Below, in pieces: positions 1 through 8,935 of a DNA stretch of 56,953 nucleotides (position 1 is its first letter; the number at the start of each line of letters is the position of its first letter). Position numbers and translations under genes: made by a program. The notes beneath the pieces were generated by a model. It saw nothing but the letters and a program-made list of their open reading frames with translations, did no database searches and was not told the origin of the DNA. Origin of the DNA: Terriglobia bacterium (GTDB lineage: Bacteria; Acidobacteriota; Terriglobia; Terriglobales; Acidobacteriaceae). The DNA is taken from NCBI GenBank assembly GCA_021324365.1, contig JAJPJE010000082.1, positions 1-56,953 of the forward strand. Direction: 5' to 3'.

Positions 1-131
1 GGCCGCACGAATTCCTGTGCGGCACGTGTCATGATTACTTGTACGCGAATATCACGGTCCTGGGCGAGGCGGACAATCTCCGCCGACTTATACGCCGCAA
101 TGCCGCCGCTGACGCCGAGTGCGATTTTCAT
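1..131 (-). CDS. coaBC: CoaBC, N-terminal fragment (runs off the window)
   Basis: The first 43 codons of a flavoprotein-type phosphopantothenoylcysteine decarboxylase / phosphopantothenate-cysteine ligase are seen; the rest lies before base 1. The protein begins MKIALGVSGGIAAYKSAEIV, the classic start of CoaBC/Dfp, where the GVSGGIAAYK segment belongs to the FMN-binding flavoprotein fold. In the family the enzyme adds cysteine to 4'-phosphopantothenate and decarboxylates the product during coenzyme A synthesis. It follows yicC-like, gmk and rpoZ on the same strand, the order found in many bacteria, which supports the call. Only the N-terminus is visible, so whether the ligase half is fused cannot be seen. 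Confidence 0.9.
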   Translation of the reverse strand, partial: MKIALGVSGGIAAYKSAEIVRLAQDRDIRVQVIMTRAAQEFVR

Positions 132-262
132 GATGGCTGCGCAGCCCCTTCCTTCCTACCTGACCCGGGGGGAGCGCTGTCATGGCAGGCAAAACCGCCC
201 CTTCCATGCATTAGACGCGAGGAGAGCCTCAACGATTCTGGGCCTCCCGCTAGTGACAGATT

Positions 263-496
263 CTAGCTGGCGGCGCCCTTTTCGAAGAACTCGGAGGCCT
301 GCTCCGCGGCGCTCTTCTCGACCGGAATGATCATCCACTTGATCTTCCCGGCGCGGATTTCTTCCTGCGCGACTTTGCAAGGCTTGCGTGTGTTCGTTTC
401 GATGACCGGACGCGCCCCTGATTGGAGTTGGCGAGCCCGGCGGGCAGCGACCAGGATGTATCGGTAGTTGCTGTCAAAACCTTCAATCAACTTCAT
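263..496 (-). CDS. rpoZ: DNA-directed RNA polymerase omega subunit
   Basis: This 77-residue protein matches the small omega subunit, which helps fold and hold the beta-prime subunit in RNA polymerase. The N-terminal stretch IEGFDSNYRYILVAARRARQ carries the conserved YxxVxxxxxRAR signature, followed by ARPVIETNTRKPCKVAQEEI. The usual family length is 70 to 90 residues, so it appears complete. It sits between gmk upstream (58 bases apart) and coaBC downstream in the same orientation, the standard context for rpoZ. It ends in a short charged tail with no further domain. Confidence 0.93.
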   Translation of the reverse strand: MKLIEGFDSNYRYILVAARRARQLQSGARPVIETNTRKPCKVAQEEIRAGKIKWMIIPVEKSAAEQASEFFEKGAAS

Positions 497-553
497 GAGC
501 CATCACCTGAGAGAAACGGAAAAAGAGGTTATCTGCGAATGCGTTGTTCGCAG

Positions 554-1252
554 CTAATTCGGCACCGCGGAAAGTCCAAACGACGCCAGTATCTGTTGAG
601 CCCGCTCCTGGACGTTTCTGCGGCGGCACTCATCTGCTTTCGCCTCAAGTACGAGATCAGCGTGGCTTGCACCGGGTTTGCGCTGATTTCGTACCGCTTG
701 AACGATTGCCTTCAGCCGGTCCACCGACTGATTGAAGTCGTCGTTTACTAGTATATAGTCATAACCGGGATAATTCTCAATCTCACGGCCGGCTTCGGCC
801 AGGCGCCGGTTGATCACCCGAGTATCTGTCATCTGTTCGGCCGAACTGCGCGCGCGCAGCCTACGCTCGAGTTCGTCACGCGACGGCGGCAGGATGAAAA
901 TGCTTACCGAGTCCGGCAGCCGCTCTTTTACCTGCTTCGCACCTTGCACGTCGATGTCGAGGACCAGGTCCTTGCCGCGGTTTTTCGCGTCCTGCAAAAA
1001 GCGGCGGGCAGTGCCGTAGTAGTTGCCGAAGACATCCGCATATTCGAGAAACTCGTCGTTCGCGATCATACGCTCGAATTCCTCGCGCGAAACAAAGGAG
1101 TACTCACGGCCATTCTGCTCGCTGCCTCGCGGCTTGCGCGTCGTGTACGACACCGAGAACTCCAAGTCGGGGACAAACTTGAGGAGTTCGTTGGTCAGCG
1201 AAGTTTTGCCGGAACCCGACGGCGCCGAAATGATGAACACGATCCCGCTCAT
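554..1252 (-). CDS. gmk: Guanylate kinase
   Basis: Guanylate kinase phosphorylates GMP (or dGMP) to GDP with ATP in the cytoplasm. The P-loop is at residues 10-18 (APSGSGKTS) directly after a first beta strand, and the GMP-binding part follows with FSVSYTTRKPRGSEQNGREY. DIDVQGAKQVKERLPDSVSI matches the conserved DIDVQGA block. At 232 residues it is somewhat longer than the usual 200-210, the extra being a C-terminal tail rich in charged residues. The start overlaps the stop of the upstream yicC-like gene by four bases, so translation is probably coupled. Confidence 0.95.
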   Translation of the reverse strand: MSGIVFIISAPSGSGKTSLTNELLKFVPDLEFSVSYTTRKPRGSEQNGREYSFVSREEFERMIANDEFLEYADVFGNYYGTARRFLQDAKNRGKDLVLDIDVQGAKQVKERLPDSVSIFILPPSRDELERRLRARSSAEQMTDTRVINRRLAEAGREIENYPGYDYILVNDDFNQSVDRLKAIVQAVRNQRKPGASHADLVLEAKADECRRRNVQERAQQILASFGLSAVPN

Positions 1253-2136
1253 TCGATGTTTTGTACCTGTTCGCGTAATTTCTCCAGCTCCGCCTTCATC
1301 GACAGGCCATGCTCGGTGATTTTCAGCGCCTCGCCGGAAACGCCGGAGGTTTTCGAAAGCAGCGTGTTGGCTTCGCGTCCCATTTCCTGCAGCAGGAAAT
1401 CCATCTTCTTCCCCGCTTCTCTGCCGCCGGCGATAAGATCGAGGAAGTGCTGAATGTGCGTGTGCATACGCACCAGTTCTTCCTGTATATCGCTGCGCTC
1501 CGCCATGACTGCGGCTTCCTGCATAATGCGCTCCGGCGCAACCTGCGAACCAAGCAGGTCTTGCAGACGGCCCTGCAGCTTTTCCATATACGCCTTCAGC
1601 ACGACAGAACGGCTCTTGTCGATTTCGGTAGTCGCCGACCTTAGTTTTTCGATGCGCTCACGAAGTTCCCGTTCGATAGCTTTGCCCTCTTCCGATCGCA
1701 TGTGCTCAAGGCGGGTAATCGCTTCCTCCAACTTCGCGAGAGCGAGACTCTCGAGTTGCTCATCGTCCAGACCGGAGCCGCCCTCGAGAGCTCCAGGCAG
1801 CTTCAGGATAGCGTTCAAGTCAGGCTCAGAGCTGACCCCGAACTCTTCCGCTGCGGCGCGAAATGCAGAGAGATAACCGCCCACCATCTGGCGATTCAGT
1901 GCGAAGCCGTCGCTCCCGCTACGCTCGAAAGAAAGTGTCAGCTCGACGTGGCCGCGAGCAATTTTCTCCTTCAGGAGCCGGCGCATCTTCATTTCGAGCG
2001 CATCGGTTTCAGACGGCATGCGCATATGGAGGTCCAAAAACCGGTGGTTCACAGACTTCAGAGAAATCGTAAACGCCAGGTGATCGTTGACCTGAGCTTT
2101 CACTTGCGCGAAACCTGTCATGGAGCGAATAGACAT
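1249..2136 (-). CDS. YicC/YloC family protein (putative endoribonuclease)
   Basis: The protein (295 residues) starts MSIRSMTGFAQVKAQ, the typical N-terminus of YicC/YloC proteins, and ends with the conserved C-terminal block KMDFLLQEMGREANTLLSK. E. coli YicC is reported to act as an endoribonuclease; the role in this organism is inferred only from family membership. The middle is a long charged alpha-helical region. It is the first gene of a minus-strand operon with gmk, rpoZ and coaBC and overlaps gmk by four bases. The start could also be the methionine five residues further in. Confidence 0.92.
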   Translation of the reverse strand: MSIRSMTGFAQVKAQVNDHLAFTISLKSVNHRFLDLHMRMPSETDALEMKMRRLLKEKIARGHVELTLSFERSGSDGFALNRQMVGGYLSAFRAAAEEFGVSSEPDLNAILKLPGALEGGSGLDDEQLESLALAKLEEAITRLEHMRSEEGKAIERELRERIEKLRSATTEIDKSRSVVLKAYMEKLQGRLQDLLGSQVAPERIMQEAAVMAERSDIQEELVRMHTHIQHFLDLIAGGREAGKKMDFLLQEMGREANTLLSKTSGVSGEALKITEHGLSMKAELEKLREQVQNIE

Positions 2137-2224
2137 GAAGTCAGTAACCAGTAGCCAGTTTAGAGCGCGTTTCTCGGTTGTGTAATCGGCGTGGGTTCAG
2201 CACGCCTTGTCGGCGCAATTCCAG

Positions 2225-4075
2225 TCAATTATCCGTTACGACAGCCGGCTTAGGCGACTCCAAGTCGGCGAACTGCAATTCATAAAGCCGACGATACGTG
2301 CCAAGCCGGTTCATTAAGTCCTCATGGGTGCCCGAATCTGCGATCTTGCCGTTTTCCAGCACGATGATGCGATCGGCGCGGCGAACTGTCGAGAGACGGT
2401 GTGCGATCACGATCACCGTACGCCCTTCCATCAGATTCTGCAGTGCGGATTGCACAAGCGCTTCGGACTCTGAATCAAGCGCCGAAGTCGCCTCATCGAG
2501 AATCAGAATCGGCGCATTCTTCAGGATCGCGCGGGCGATCGCAATGCGTTGCTTCTGGCCTCCTGAGAGGCGAATGCCCTTCTCGCCGATTACGGTGTCG
2601 TAGCCTTCGGGCAGTTCGCGGATGAAACCCTCGGCCAGAGCGGCCGCTGCCGCCTCGATTACCTTCGCTTGCGGCACATGGGGCTGGCCGTAGGCGATGT
2701 TGTTGCGAACCGTGTCGTTGAACAGGATAGTGTCCTGAGTTACGACCGCGATTTGTGTGCGCAAAGAGGCCAGTGTTACGTCCCGAACGTCATGGCCATC
2801 GATCAAAATGCTCCCACCGGTAACATCGAAGAAGCGGGGAATCAGATGCGCGAGCGTGCTCTTGCCGGCGCCGCTGGATCCAACAATGGCGAGTACTTCG
2901 CCGCGCTTCACTTCCAGTGAAATGTCGTGCAGCACCTCGCGAGCTTTCTCTTCGTCGTTGTAGCAGAAACTGACATTCTCGAATCGAATGGAGGCGTGGA
3001 AGGCAGGCAGCGGCTTCGCTTTCGGCTTTTCCTTAACGACGTCTTCTTGATCCATGAAGTTGAAGATCGATGTGGATGCGCCCAATGCCTGCTGAAAATT
3101 GTTGTTAAAGAGTGCAAATTTCCGGATCGGATCGTAGAGCTTAAAGACAGCCACCAGAAATGTGAGAAATGCTCCGACCGTGAATGTGCCCGCTTTGATG
3201 TAATCGCGGCCGAGCAGTAAGAGCATCGCGATGGCAATTGCGCCGAACGTATCCATAAGCGGCGAACTGATCGCTGCTGCACGGACAGAACGCATATTAG
3301 CCTTGAACAGACGTCTGGCCGCCCCGCGGAACCGGATTGCCTCCCACATTTCCATGCCAAAGGCCTTTACGATTCGATTGCCGGTGATGGTCTCGTGCAG
3401 GATGTTTTGGATTTCAGCGAGCTTGTCCTGTCCTTGCCGAGTCGTCGACCGTACTTGTTTTCCGATCCGGCGGGCCGAAGTCAAAATGACTGGAATAAAC
3501 AGGAGCAGAACCCAGGCTAGCTTGCCCCCTATGAAAACTACGGCGATGGCCATGAAGATCAGCGTAAAGAACTGCTGCAGGAATTCGGCCAGCACCTGAG
3601 ACATCGCGAACTGTATTTTCTCGACGTCATTGATGAGCGCGGATAAAAGGGTACCCGTGGAGTGCTTCTGAAAGAAAGCTGCGGACCTTCGCAGAATGCT
3701 GTTGTAGAGACGATCGCGAAGGTCGGTGATCATCCCGTAGCCGGCATAGTTGACCAGGTACGTTCCCGCGTAGTCGCAAAGCCCCTTCATGACAGTACTC
3801 GCCACCAGCGCAAAGGCAACAATCGCCCATGCGTTCGTGCTGACCCTGTGTGGCACCAGTTGGTGGAGATAGATGGTGTGATCCGTACCCGGTACTGTGA
3901 AAAGAACGATGTTTGTGGATTTGGTTGCGGGGGCAAGCGTCCTATCCAGCATCGGGCGGATCAACATGATCCTGAACGCTTCCAGAAGTCCAACAGCAGC
4001 CATCAGGACGACCGACACGATGACGTGCGCCCAATAGGGCGCTACGTAGCGCAGCAGTCGTGCTAATTGGCGCAT
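2225..4075 (-). CDS. MsbA-like ABC exporter (fused membrane and ATPase domains)
   Basis: This is a 616-residue half transporter with six predicted membrane segments in the first 320 residues and a nucleotide-binding domain in the last 250. The ATPase part shows a Walker A motif GSSGAGKST near residue 400, the signature LSGGQKQR, Walker B followed by ILDEATSALD, and an H-loop in VIAHRLSTV. Such half transporters dimerise in the inner membrane; the MsbA branch flips lipid A-core and related lipids, while others export drugs or peptides. The TIGR02203/MsbA-like layout suits lipid export, but the substrate cannot be settled from sequence alone. It is preceded by a 353-base gap and followed by 88 bases before the yicC-like gene. 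Confidence 0.88.
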   Translation of the reverse strand: MRQLARLLRYVAPYWAHVIVSVVLMAAVGLLEAFRIMLIRPMLDRTLAPATKSTNIVLFTVPGTDHTIYLHQLVPHRVSTNAWAIVAFALVASTVMKGLCDYAGTYLVNYAGYGMITDLRDRLYNSILRRSAAFFQKHSTGTLLSALINDVEKIQFAMSQVLAEFLQQFFTLIFMAIAVVFIGGKLAWVLLLFIPVILTSARRIGKQVRSTTRQGQDKLAEIQNILHETITGNRIVKAFGMEMWEAIRFRGAARRLFKANMRSVRAAAISSPLMDTFGAIAIAMLLLLGRDYIKAGTFTVGAFLTFLVAVFKLYDPIRKFALFNNNFQQALGASTSIFNFMDQEDVVKEKPKAKPLPAFHASIRFENVSFCYNDEEKAREVLHDISLEVKRGEVLAIVGSSGAGKSTLAHLIPRFFDVTGGSILIDGHDVRDVTLASLRTQIAVVTQDTILFNDTVRNNIAYGQPHVPQAKVIEAAAAALAEGFIRELPEGYDTVIGEKGIRLSGGQKQRIAIARAILKNAPILILDEATSALDSESEALVQSALQNLMEGRTVIVIAHRLSTVRRADRIIVLENGKIADSGTHEDLMNRLGTYRRLYELQFADLESPKPAVVTDN

Positions 4076-4428
4076 GCCAGGCAGCTCCCGAGCGGACGGG
4101 ACAAACAGAGGACGAAGTCAGGCCCGCAGCCGCGATGCAAGAAGATACCCCGAAATCGGGGTCCCCGGCGAGCCGGCTTTTGATTCACTGGGGCAGGAAT
4201 CGCGGGCAAAATGGGATGTAGAGGCAGCAACTCCTCGATTTTACAGGATTTGCCGACAGCACATGCCTGAAATCGGGTCATCGTGTAACCGGGTAATTTG
4301 GTAATCGACCAAAGTCTGAGCGCTAGCGAGGACTGTCATCCGAACGCAGTGAGGGACCCCTATCCGGGACCGTGCGTCGTTTATCTGGTTTTTCAGGTTT
4401 CCGATTCCCCGATTACCAGATTTCCCAA
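4076..4428. other. Intergenic gap with degenerate GATTACC-type repeats
   Basis: No convincing gene is seen between the ABC exporter and rapZ. The stretch at 4277-4312 and the opposite-orientation stretch at 4402-4436 are built from variants of GATTACC/AATTACC and GGTAAT, so together they form a loose inverted repeat around about 100 bases. Open frames here have no recognisable protein content. Similar short degenerate repeats occur in other gaps of the window. Confidence 0.5.
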
Positions 4429-5379
4429 TTACTTCGGGCTGTCGCGGTGGACGGTTTTCGCGGCATATCCGGCTTTACGCAGGCGTTTCGCTAATTCTTC
4501 GGTGATCATGACCGAGCGGTGCTGCCCGCCCGTGCAACCAACACCTATGGTGAGATAGCTTTTGCCCTCTTTCACATAGTGCGGCAGCAGGAACGTAAGC
4601 AGGTCGGAGATGCGGTCCAGCGACTCCTGGGTTTGCGGAAACGATCGTATGTACTTGGCGACCTTCGGATGGCGCCCGGTCAGCGGCCGAAACTCCGGAA
4701 TGAAGTGCGGATTGGGCAGAAAGCGGACGTCGAACACCAGGTCGGCATCTTCGGGAACGCCTTCGCGGAAACCAAAGCTGACGACGGAAATCAGAATGTT
4801 GTTCTTATTCGACTCCTGCCGAAAACGATCGGTGATGTACGAGCGCAATTCGTGAACGTTGAACTTCGAGGTATCGATGAGTTCGTCGGCAATGGCAGAG
4901 ATAGGCGCCAGGCGCTTGCGCTCAGCCTTGAGAGACGCGCGCACGGGTGCGTGCGAGCCCAGCGGGTGCGGACGACGAGTCTCGCTGTAGCGGCGCATCA
5001 GGACTTCGTCATTCGCTTCGAGATAGACGACCTTCGCGGGGATGACTTTCTTCACTGCCTTGAGAACCGCAGGCAATTTGTCGAGGCCCGCGCCTTCCCG
5101 GACATCGACCACCAATGCTGCACGATGCGTCTCGGGCGACTGGCTGACCAATTCGGCGAACGCGGGGATCAGGTCAACCGGCATGTTATCGACGCAGTAG
5201 TAGCCCAGGTCTTCAAAGACTTTCAGCACCGACGCCTTGCCCGAGCCGCTCATGCCGGTGATGATCACCAACTCGGTCCCAGCATGAGGCTTGCGAATGT
5301 GCAGGCCGTCGTGCGCAATCATCTTGCGAATAGACTTCTTTCCTCTTTGATGTTTCGCCGAAGATTTTGCCGAGGCCAT
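4429..5379 (-). CDS. rapZ: RapZ, RNase adapter / nucleotide-binding protein
   Basis: The 316-residue protein has the RapZ/YvcJ layout: an N-terminal P-loop domain with GMSGSGKA at residues 42-49 followed by EDLGYYCVDNMPVDLIPAF, and a C-terminal domain ending with GCTGGQHRSVMITEELAKRL. In E. coli RapZ binds glucosamine-6-phosphate through the C-terminal domain and controls glmS by guiding RNase E to the sRNA GlmZ; in many other bacteria the family role is less clear. An extra basic N-terminal stretch of about 30 residues precedes the usual start, so the true start could be the internal methionine at residue 20. It lies downstream of lptB-rpoN-hpf, as in proteobacteria. Confidence 0.93.
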   Translation of the reverse strand: MASAKSSAKHQRGKKSIRKMIAHDGLHIRKPHAGTELVIITGMSGSGKASVLKVFEDLGYYCVDNMPVDLIPAFAELVSQSPETHRAALVVDVREGAGLDKLPAVLKAVKKVIPAKVVYLEANDEVLMRRYSETRRPHPLGSHAPVRASLKAERKRLAPISAIADELIDTSKFNVHELRSYITDRFRQESNKNNILISVVSFGFREGVPEDADLVFDVRFLPNPHFIPEFRPLTGRHPKVAKYIRSFPQTQESLDRISDLLTFLLPHYVKEGKSYLTIGVGCTGGQHRSVMITEELAKRLRKAGYAAKTVHRDSPK

Positions 5380-5469
5380 CCTGCGCGCATCCTACAGCAC
5401 AGAGGCTGTGGACGGAAAGTTTTGCTTTGGCCTGTGTGGCGTCTTGCCCGTGTGGTACCTGCTTGTGTG

Positions 5470-5491
5470 GCGCGGACATTCCTGTCCGCGC
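5470..5491. repeat. Perfect 9-bp-stem palindrome (GCGCGGACA / TGTCCGCGC)
   Basis: Arms GCGCGGACA (5470-5478) and TGTCCGCGC (5483-5491) flank a TTCC loop. The element lies in the 244-base gap between the M28/VWA gene and rapZ. A relative with an insert in its loop is found at 53008-53053 and a shorter relative works as a terminator at 48552-48580. It looks like a dispersed REP-like palindrome. Confidence 0.7.
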
Positions 5492-5623
5492 ATGCTACTC
5501 AAATGGCCGGTACCCAATGCTTGCCGCTTTTCTTTTCCGGCTGCACCGAGATTCCCTCTGGAATCCACGAGCAGATTCCCTCTGGTTGCGTCGTGCAGTT
5601 CGCCGCAGGACTCGTCTTTGGCA

Positions 5624-8395
5624 CTATTTGCCCGTCGCCGGGTCGGCAATCTCCAAGGGTACATCCACCGTTCCAAGCTGTTGCGTAGCGCGATCCATGA
5701 CTCCCAGCCTCAGGTTATAAGTACCGGGCTTCAGTTCCAATTCCTGATTTGCCGGGAGCCCTTGCTTCAGTACCGCCTCATATGCCGTCGGCGGAATCAG
5801 TCCGTCCAGCGTATCCGAAGCGTGCGCGACTTCTTTGCCTTCCTTGTCGAAGGCGATCGCCATGCAGTCGACGACAACGTGCTTCTTGCGCTCGGGCTCC
5901 TCGGTGAACGTGACATTATTCGGGCTGATAATGTAGTTGATCTTAACCGTCTTCTGCTTTCTACTCGGCGGACTAACGGTCGCCATGACAAAGAGCATGG
6001 TTGCCGGAGGCATGCCCGGCTGCAAGGCCGCTTGTAGCGCTGCCGTGCCTTCGGCGGCGGTGGTCTTCTGAGGTGTGGAATAGTACCCGCGCCGGTAATT
6101 CAAGTTCACGTCCGTACGATCCAGCTTTACTTCGATTCGATGGTAAGGCTCGCCTTTCTCATTCTGTGCGGGAGGTGTGTAGGCGACGGTGTAATAGGTG
6201 GAACCGTCCTCCATCGCCCTTTTCATCGCAGCGCTGAAATCGTTCGTAAAGAAGGCGCGGCCACCGGTTTGGTAGGCAGCTTCTGTCATCGTTTCGCGTT
6301 CGTTGGAACGACTGATGGACTGATCTCTCAGCAAACCGGCAGTAGCGTCGTTTGTGGTGTTCGAGATTCCCTGCGAATTTGCCCCGGTCAGGCCTCTCCC
6401 GCCAACGAAGCCCTCGGCCGCAGCGGCAGACGAAACCGTGATGTCGATACCGCCTGTCTGCAGTCCTCTGACATCGATGGGATACACAGCCACTCTGGAT
6501 TCGGTCATCAGCGTTGTTGTTTGAATTAGTTTCTCAATATAGGTTGTGCTGTTGCGAAACGGCTCAAGCGCAGTCTGGTTGGGCTCGAGGCGAATCGGGA
6601 AACCGCCGGAGAGCCAAATAAGGTTTTTGCGCCCGGGATATCCGGACACAGCCCGTGCCATCGCTTTCATGGCATCTAGCGCAAAAAGAGTCCTCTGTTC
6701 TGCCCGCGACGCCTCCATATCCGCATACTGCTGTAACTCACGTTGCACCTTCCCAGCCTTGACTGCATGCGCTCCTGCGGCGCCAGGCGTTGCCATGGCT
6801 GCCGTATACATGATCATGCCGACATCGTTCTGCCGTTGCCCTTCTGTCGTCAGTAACGCCGAAGCATCCGGATTCAGTTTCTCCGCCGCCGCGACCAGCG
6901 TTTTCGGATCGTCGGAGAACCCCTGCAACATCTCTAGTCGCTGCGCCAGGAGGAATAACGCTACTGGCCTGCCTGGCGGAAGCGACTTCAGCAAACTGAT
7001 CAATTGGTTGCGCGCGTCTTGTTGATTCTGGGTCGGCGTGTTCAGCACGTCGTAAAGGACAATCGTCCAGCTCTGATCCGGCATTGTGCCCGGAACATTA
7101 CTGTATGTATTTGGCGGGAGCGCCTGCTTGGACTGTTCAGTCGGCTGCGCCTCGGTAAAACCAGCATGCGCCTCAAAGGCCTTAACCGGTTGCGGCTTGC
7201 CATCCTGCAAGACCGTGAAGTCTGACTGGTTCAGCCCTTTTACCGGATTGCCCGCTTTGTCGGTCACCACCACGTCCACCTGAACCAGCCGCGTGATCGA
7301 GTGAAACACCGGTGTAGACGGTTGCGTCACTTGGGCGGATGGCGATGCCAGAGGCGCAGAGACATTCGCGTCTGGCGCCGGCGCAGAAGCTACGTTTGCC
7401 CTTGTGACCGGAGCCGCAGCCGATGCGCTCGCCACGGGTGCTGCCGGAGAAGGCTTCACGTCAGAAGCCGCCGGAGTCGAAGGAGCCTTCGCCACCTTGG
7501 TCGCCGATTCGGAATTTCCTAGCGCGATCCCGCGATCCAGGTACAGCGTGTACACGCAGAGCAGGTTGTATGTCTGGTAATAGATCTTCGGATCGAGTTC
7601 GGTGCGCGCCATTGGCACCTCGGTATTTCCGGGACGCACCAGCATCGTGTACGCGGGCGAGGTGATCGTCAGCGACTGAACGCCAGCGAGCTCGAAATTC
7701 ACCGCATCCGTTCTGGTCATGAGCTCGCGGTTCAGGTGTGCAAAGTCCGACAGCTTCAGCGTGATCGCCGCCAGCGGCAGCAACTTGCTCATCGCCGTAT
7801 CGTCGTGAGTGACCTGCTTGGTCGGGCCGAGTGGCGTGAGTCCCGAAGCCGATTGCATGGTCGCGAACGCGTACGTTGCCGGAGTACGCCCAACCTGTTC
7901 CAGGTTGACCATGGCACGGATGTTTCTGCGTTCCTCATCGGAGAGAGCCTTCAGATATGTAGCCGATCCGGCAAAATCCTTGTGCCCGGTGAAGGCCACA
8001 AACACGAAGCTGTAGCGATGCGGCACCTGGTAGACCGATTCGGCCAGCAAGGGAAGCATTTCGAGCGTCGCCCAGTCCACCTTGGCTTCGTCGCCCTTCG
8101 AGTCGTAATCGGATCGTGCGCCAATCACGATTGACCCCGGTTCGGTCCCAGGCAAGGTGCAGATCAGGTTCGGCTGCTCCTGGTCCGGCACCGCCTGTTC
8201 CTTGATCTGCTCCGGCTTGCAACCGCCTTTGAGGAACTGGTTGCGCAGCATAGTCAAGCGCGCGGCCTGGTCCACCGGCTTCAGCGCAAGGCGGCTCTCG
8301 ACGATGGGCTCGTCGAGGCGGACGTAAGTTAGATTGGCGGCAAAAGAAGGGCAGACAACGGCTATGACTGCGAACAGCGAGAGAACTCTTCGCAT
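5624..8395 (-). CDS. Secreted M28-peptidase-like / VWFA-related fusion protein
   Basis: This 923-residue protein begins with a signal peptide (cleavage probably near residue 20, SFAA). Residues about 25-290 resemble the M28 aminopeptidase fold (SIVIGARSDYD, FVFVAFTGHKDFAGSATYLK), but the zinc-binding GAHxD is GARSD (Arg94) and the catalytic Glu region GEE is GHK (138-139), so catalysis looks lost. An Ala/Pro/Ser-rich linker (about 300-365) leads to a VWFA-related domain of the kind abundant in acidobacteria, starting VQVDVVVTDKAGNPVKGLNQ, with DVLNT at the place of the metal-binding DxSxS. The C-terminal 150 residues look beta-rich. It sits between hpf and rapZ. An extracytoplasmic binding or scaffold role is inferred. 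Confidence 0.8.
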   Translation of the reverse strand: MRRVLSLFAVIAVVCPSFAANLTYVRLDEPIVESRLALKPVDQAARLTMLRNQFLKGGCKPEQIKEQAVPDQEQPNLICTLPGTEPGSIVIGARSDYDSKGDEAKVDWATLEMLPLLAESVYQVPHRYSFVFVAFTGHKDFAGSATYLKALSDEERRNIRAMVNLEQVGRTPATYAFATMQSASGLTPLGPTKQVTHDDTAMSKLLPLAAITLKLSDFAHLNRELMTRTDAVNFELAGVQSLTITSPAYTMLVRPGNTEVPMARTELDPKIYYQTYNLLCVYTLYLDRGIALGNSESATKVAKAPSTPAASDVKPSPAAPVASASAAAPVTRANVASAPAPDANVSAPLASPSAQVTQPSTPVFHSITRLVQVDVVVTDKAGNPVKGLNQSDFTVLQDGKPQPVKAFEAHAGFTEAQPTEQSKQALPPNTYSNVPGTMPDQSWTIVLYDVLNTPTQNQQDARNQLISLLKSLPPGRPVALFLLAQRLEMLQGFSDDPKTLVAAAEKLNPDASALLTTEGQRQNDVGMIMYTAAMATPGAAGAHAVKAGKVQRELQQYADMEASRAEQRTLFALDAMKAMARAVSGYPGRKNLIWLSGGFPIRLEPNQTALEPFRNSTTYIEKLIQTTTLMTESRVAVYPIDVRGLQTGGIDITVSSAAAAEGFVGGRGLTGANSQGISNTTNDATAGLLRDQSISRSNERETMTEAAYQTGGRAFFTNDFSAAMKRAMEDGSTYYTVAYTPPAQNEKGEPYHRIEVKLDRTDVNLNYRRGYYSTPQKTTAAEGTAALQAALQPGMPPATMLFVMATVSPPSRKQKTVKINYIISPNNVTFTEEPERKKHVVVDCMAIAFDKEGKEVAHASDTLDGLIPPTAYEAVLKQGLPANQELELKPGTYNLRLGVMDRATQQLGTVDVPLEIADPATGK

Positions 8396-8935
8396 GGCAA
8401 GGTCCTTGGCGATCGCCGAAAAAAATCCCGCGGGGCACGCGTGGCGATTCCACTACTCTAGCGGGTTTCAACCCAGGCCCCGCGGGAAAGTTGATCTTGT
8501 TTCAGAAACCACAGGAAATGGAAGGCAGCGGCTCCCGAAACGGATTGGATCGGTGCCGTCCCTGCCGGAACTCAGTGGATTGTTTCAACCTTCACCCAGC
8601 GCTTACGCGCTGGGCTATCTTATGCCGCCGCGGCGAGGAGTGCAGCGCTTCAACTTGCGGCGATTCTATTCAAAGCTGCCCGACCCATTCTCCGTGACTC
8701 CGTGTCTCCGTGGTGAGGAGGAAACGCTTGGAAATGCAGATCCCTCGCGACCCGCGGGTCGCTCGTGACCCAGAATCTCTGTGCCTCTGTGTCTCTGTGG
8801 TGATAACACGAATGGGCACAGCCTCTGGACTCTGCCCATTTGCCTCAGGGGCTAAAGCCCCCAGAGTTACGGTCCTTTTCGCGCGGCTGAAGCCGCGCCC
8901 TACCACTTCTGACAACTAGCAACTGACAACCGCGT
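8396..8935. repeat. 540-base gap packed with REP-like palindromes and repeats
   Basis: No gene is supported here. Seen directly: a palindrome with arms CCCAGCGC/GCGCTGGG at 8595-8614, GGGGCT/AGCCCC at 8848-8861, GCGCGGCT/AGCCGCGC at 8881-8898, and two copies of a CTCTGTGTCTCTGTGGTGA-like phrase at about 8699-8719 and 8776-8805. The end (8901-8930) carries the ACTTCTGACAACTAGCAACT type of degenerate repeat. Open frames across this gap come from the repeats. Confidence 0.7.

Noticed and set aside
4519-5688. 389-residue open frame antisense to rapZ
   Set aside because: It mirrors the rapZ codons on the other strand; no start signal or known motif, and rapZ has clear family features.
8670-8915. 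81-residue minus-strand frame in the repeat-rich gap
   Set aside because: Its codons are repeat units and the sequence has no protein-like character.
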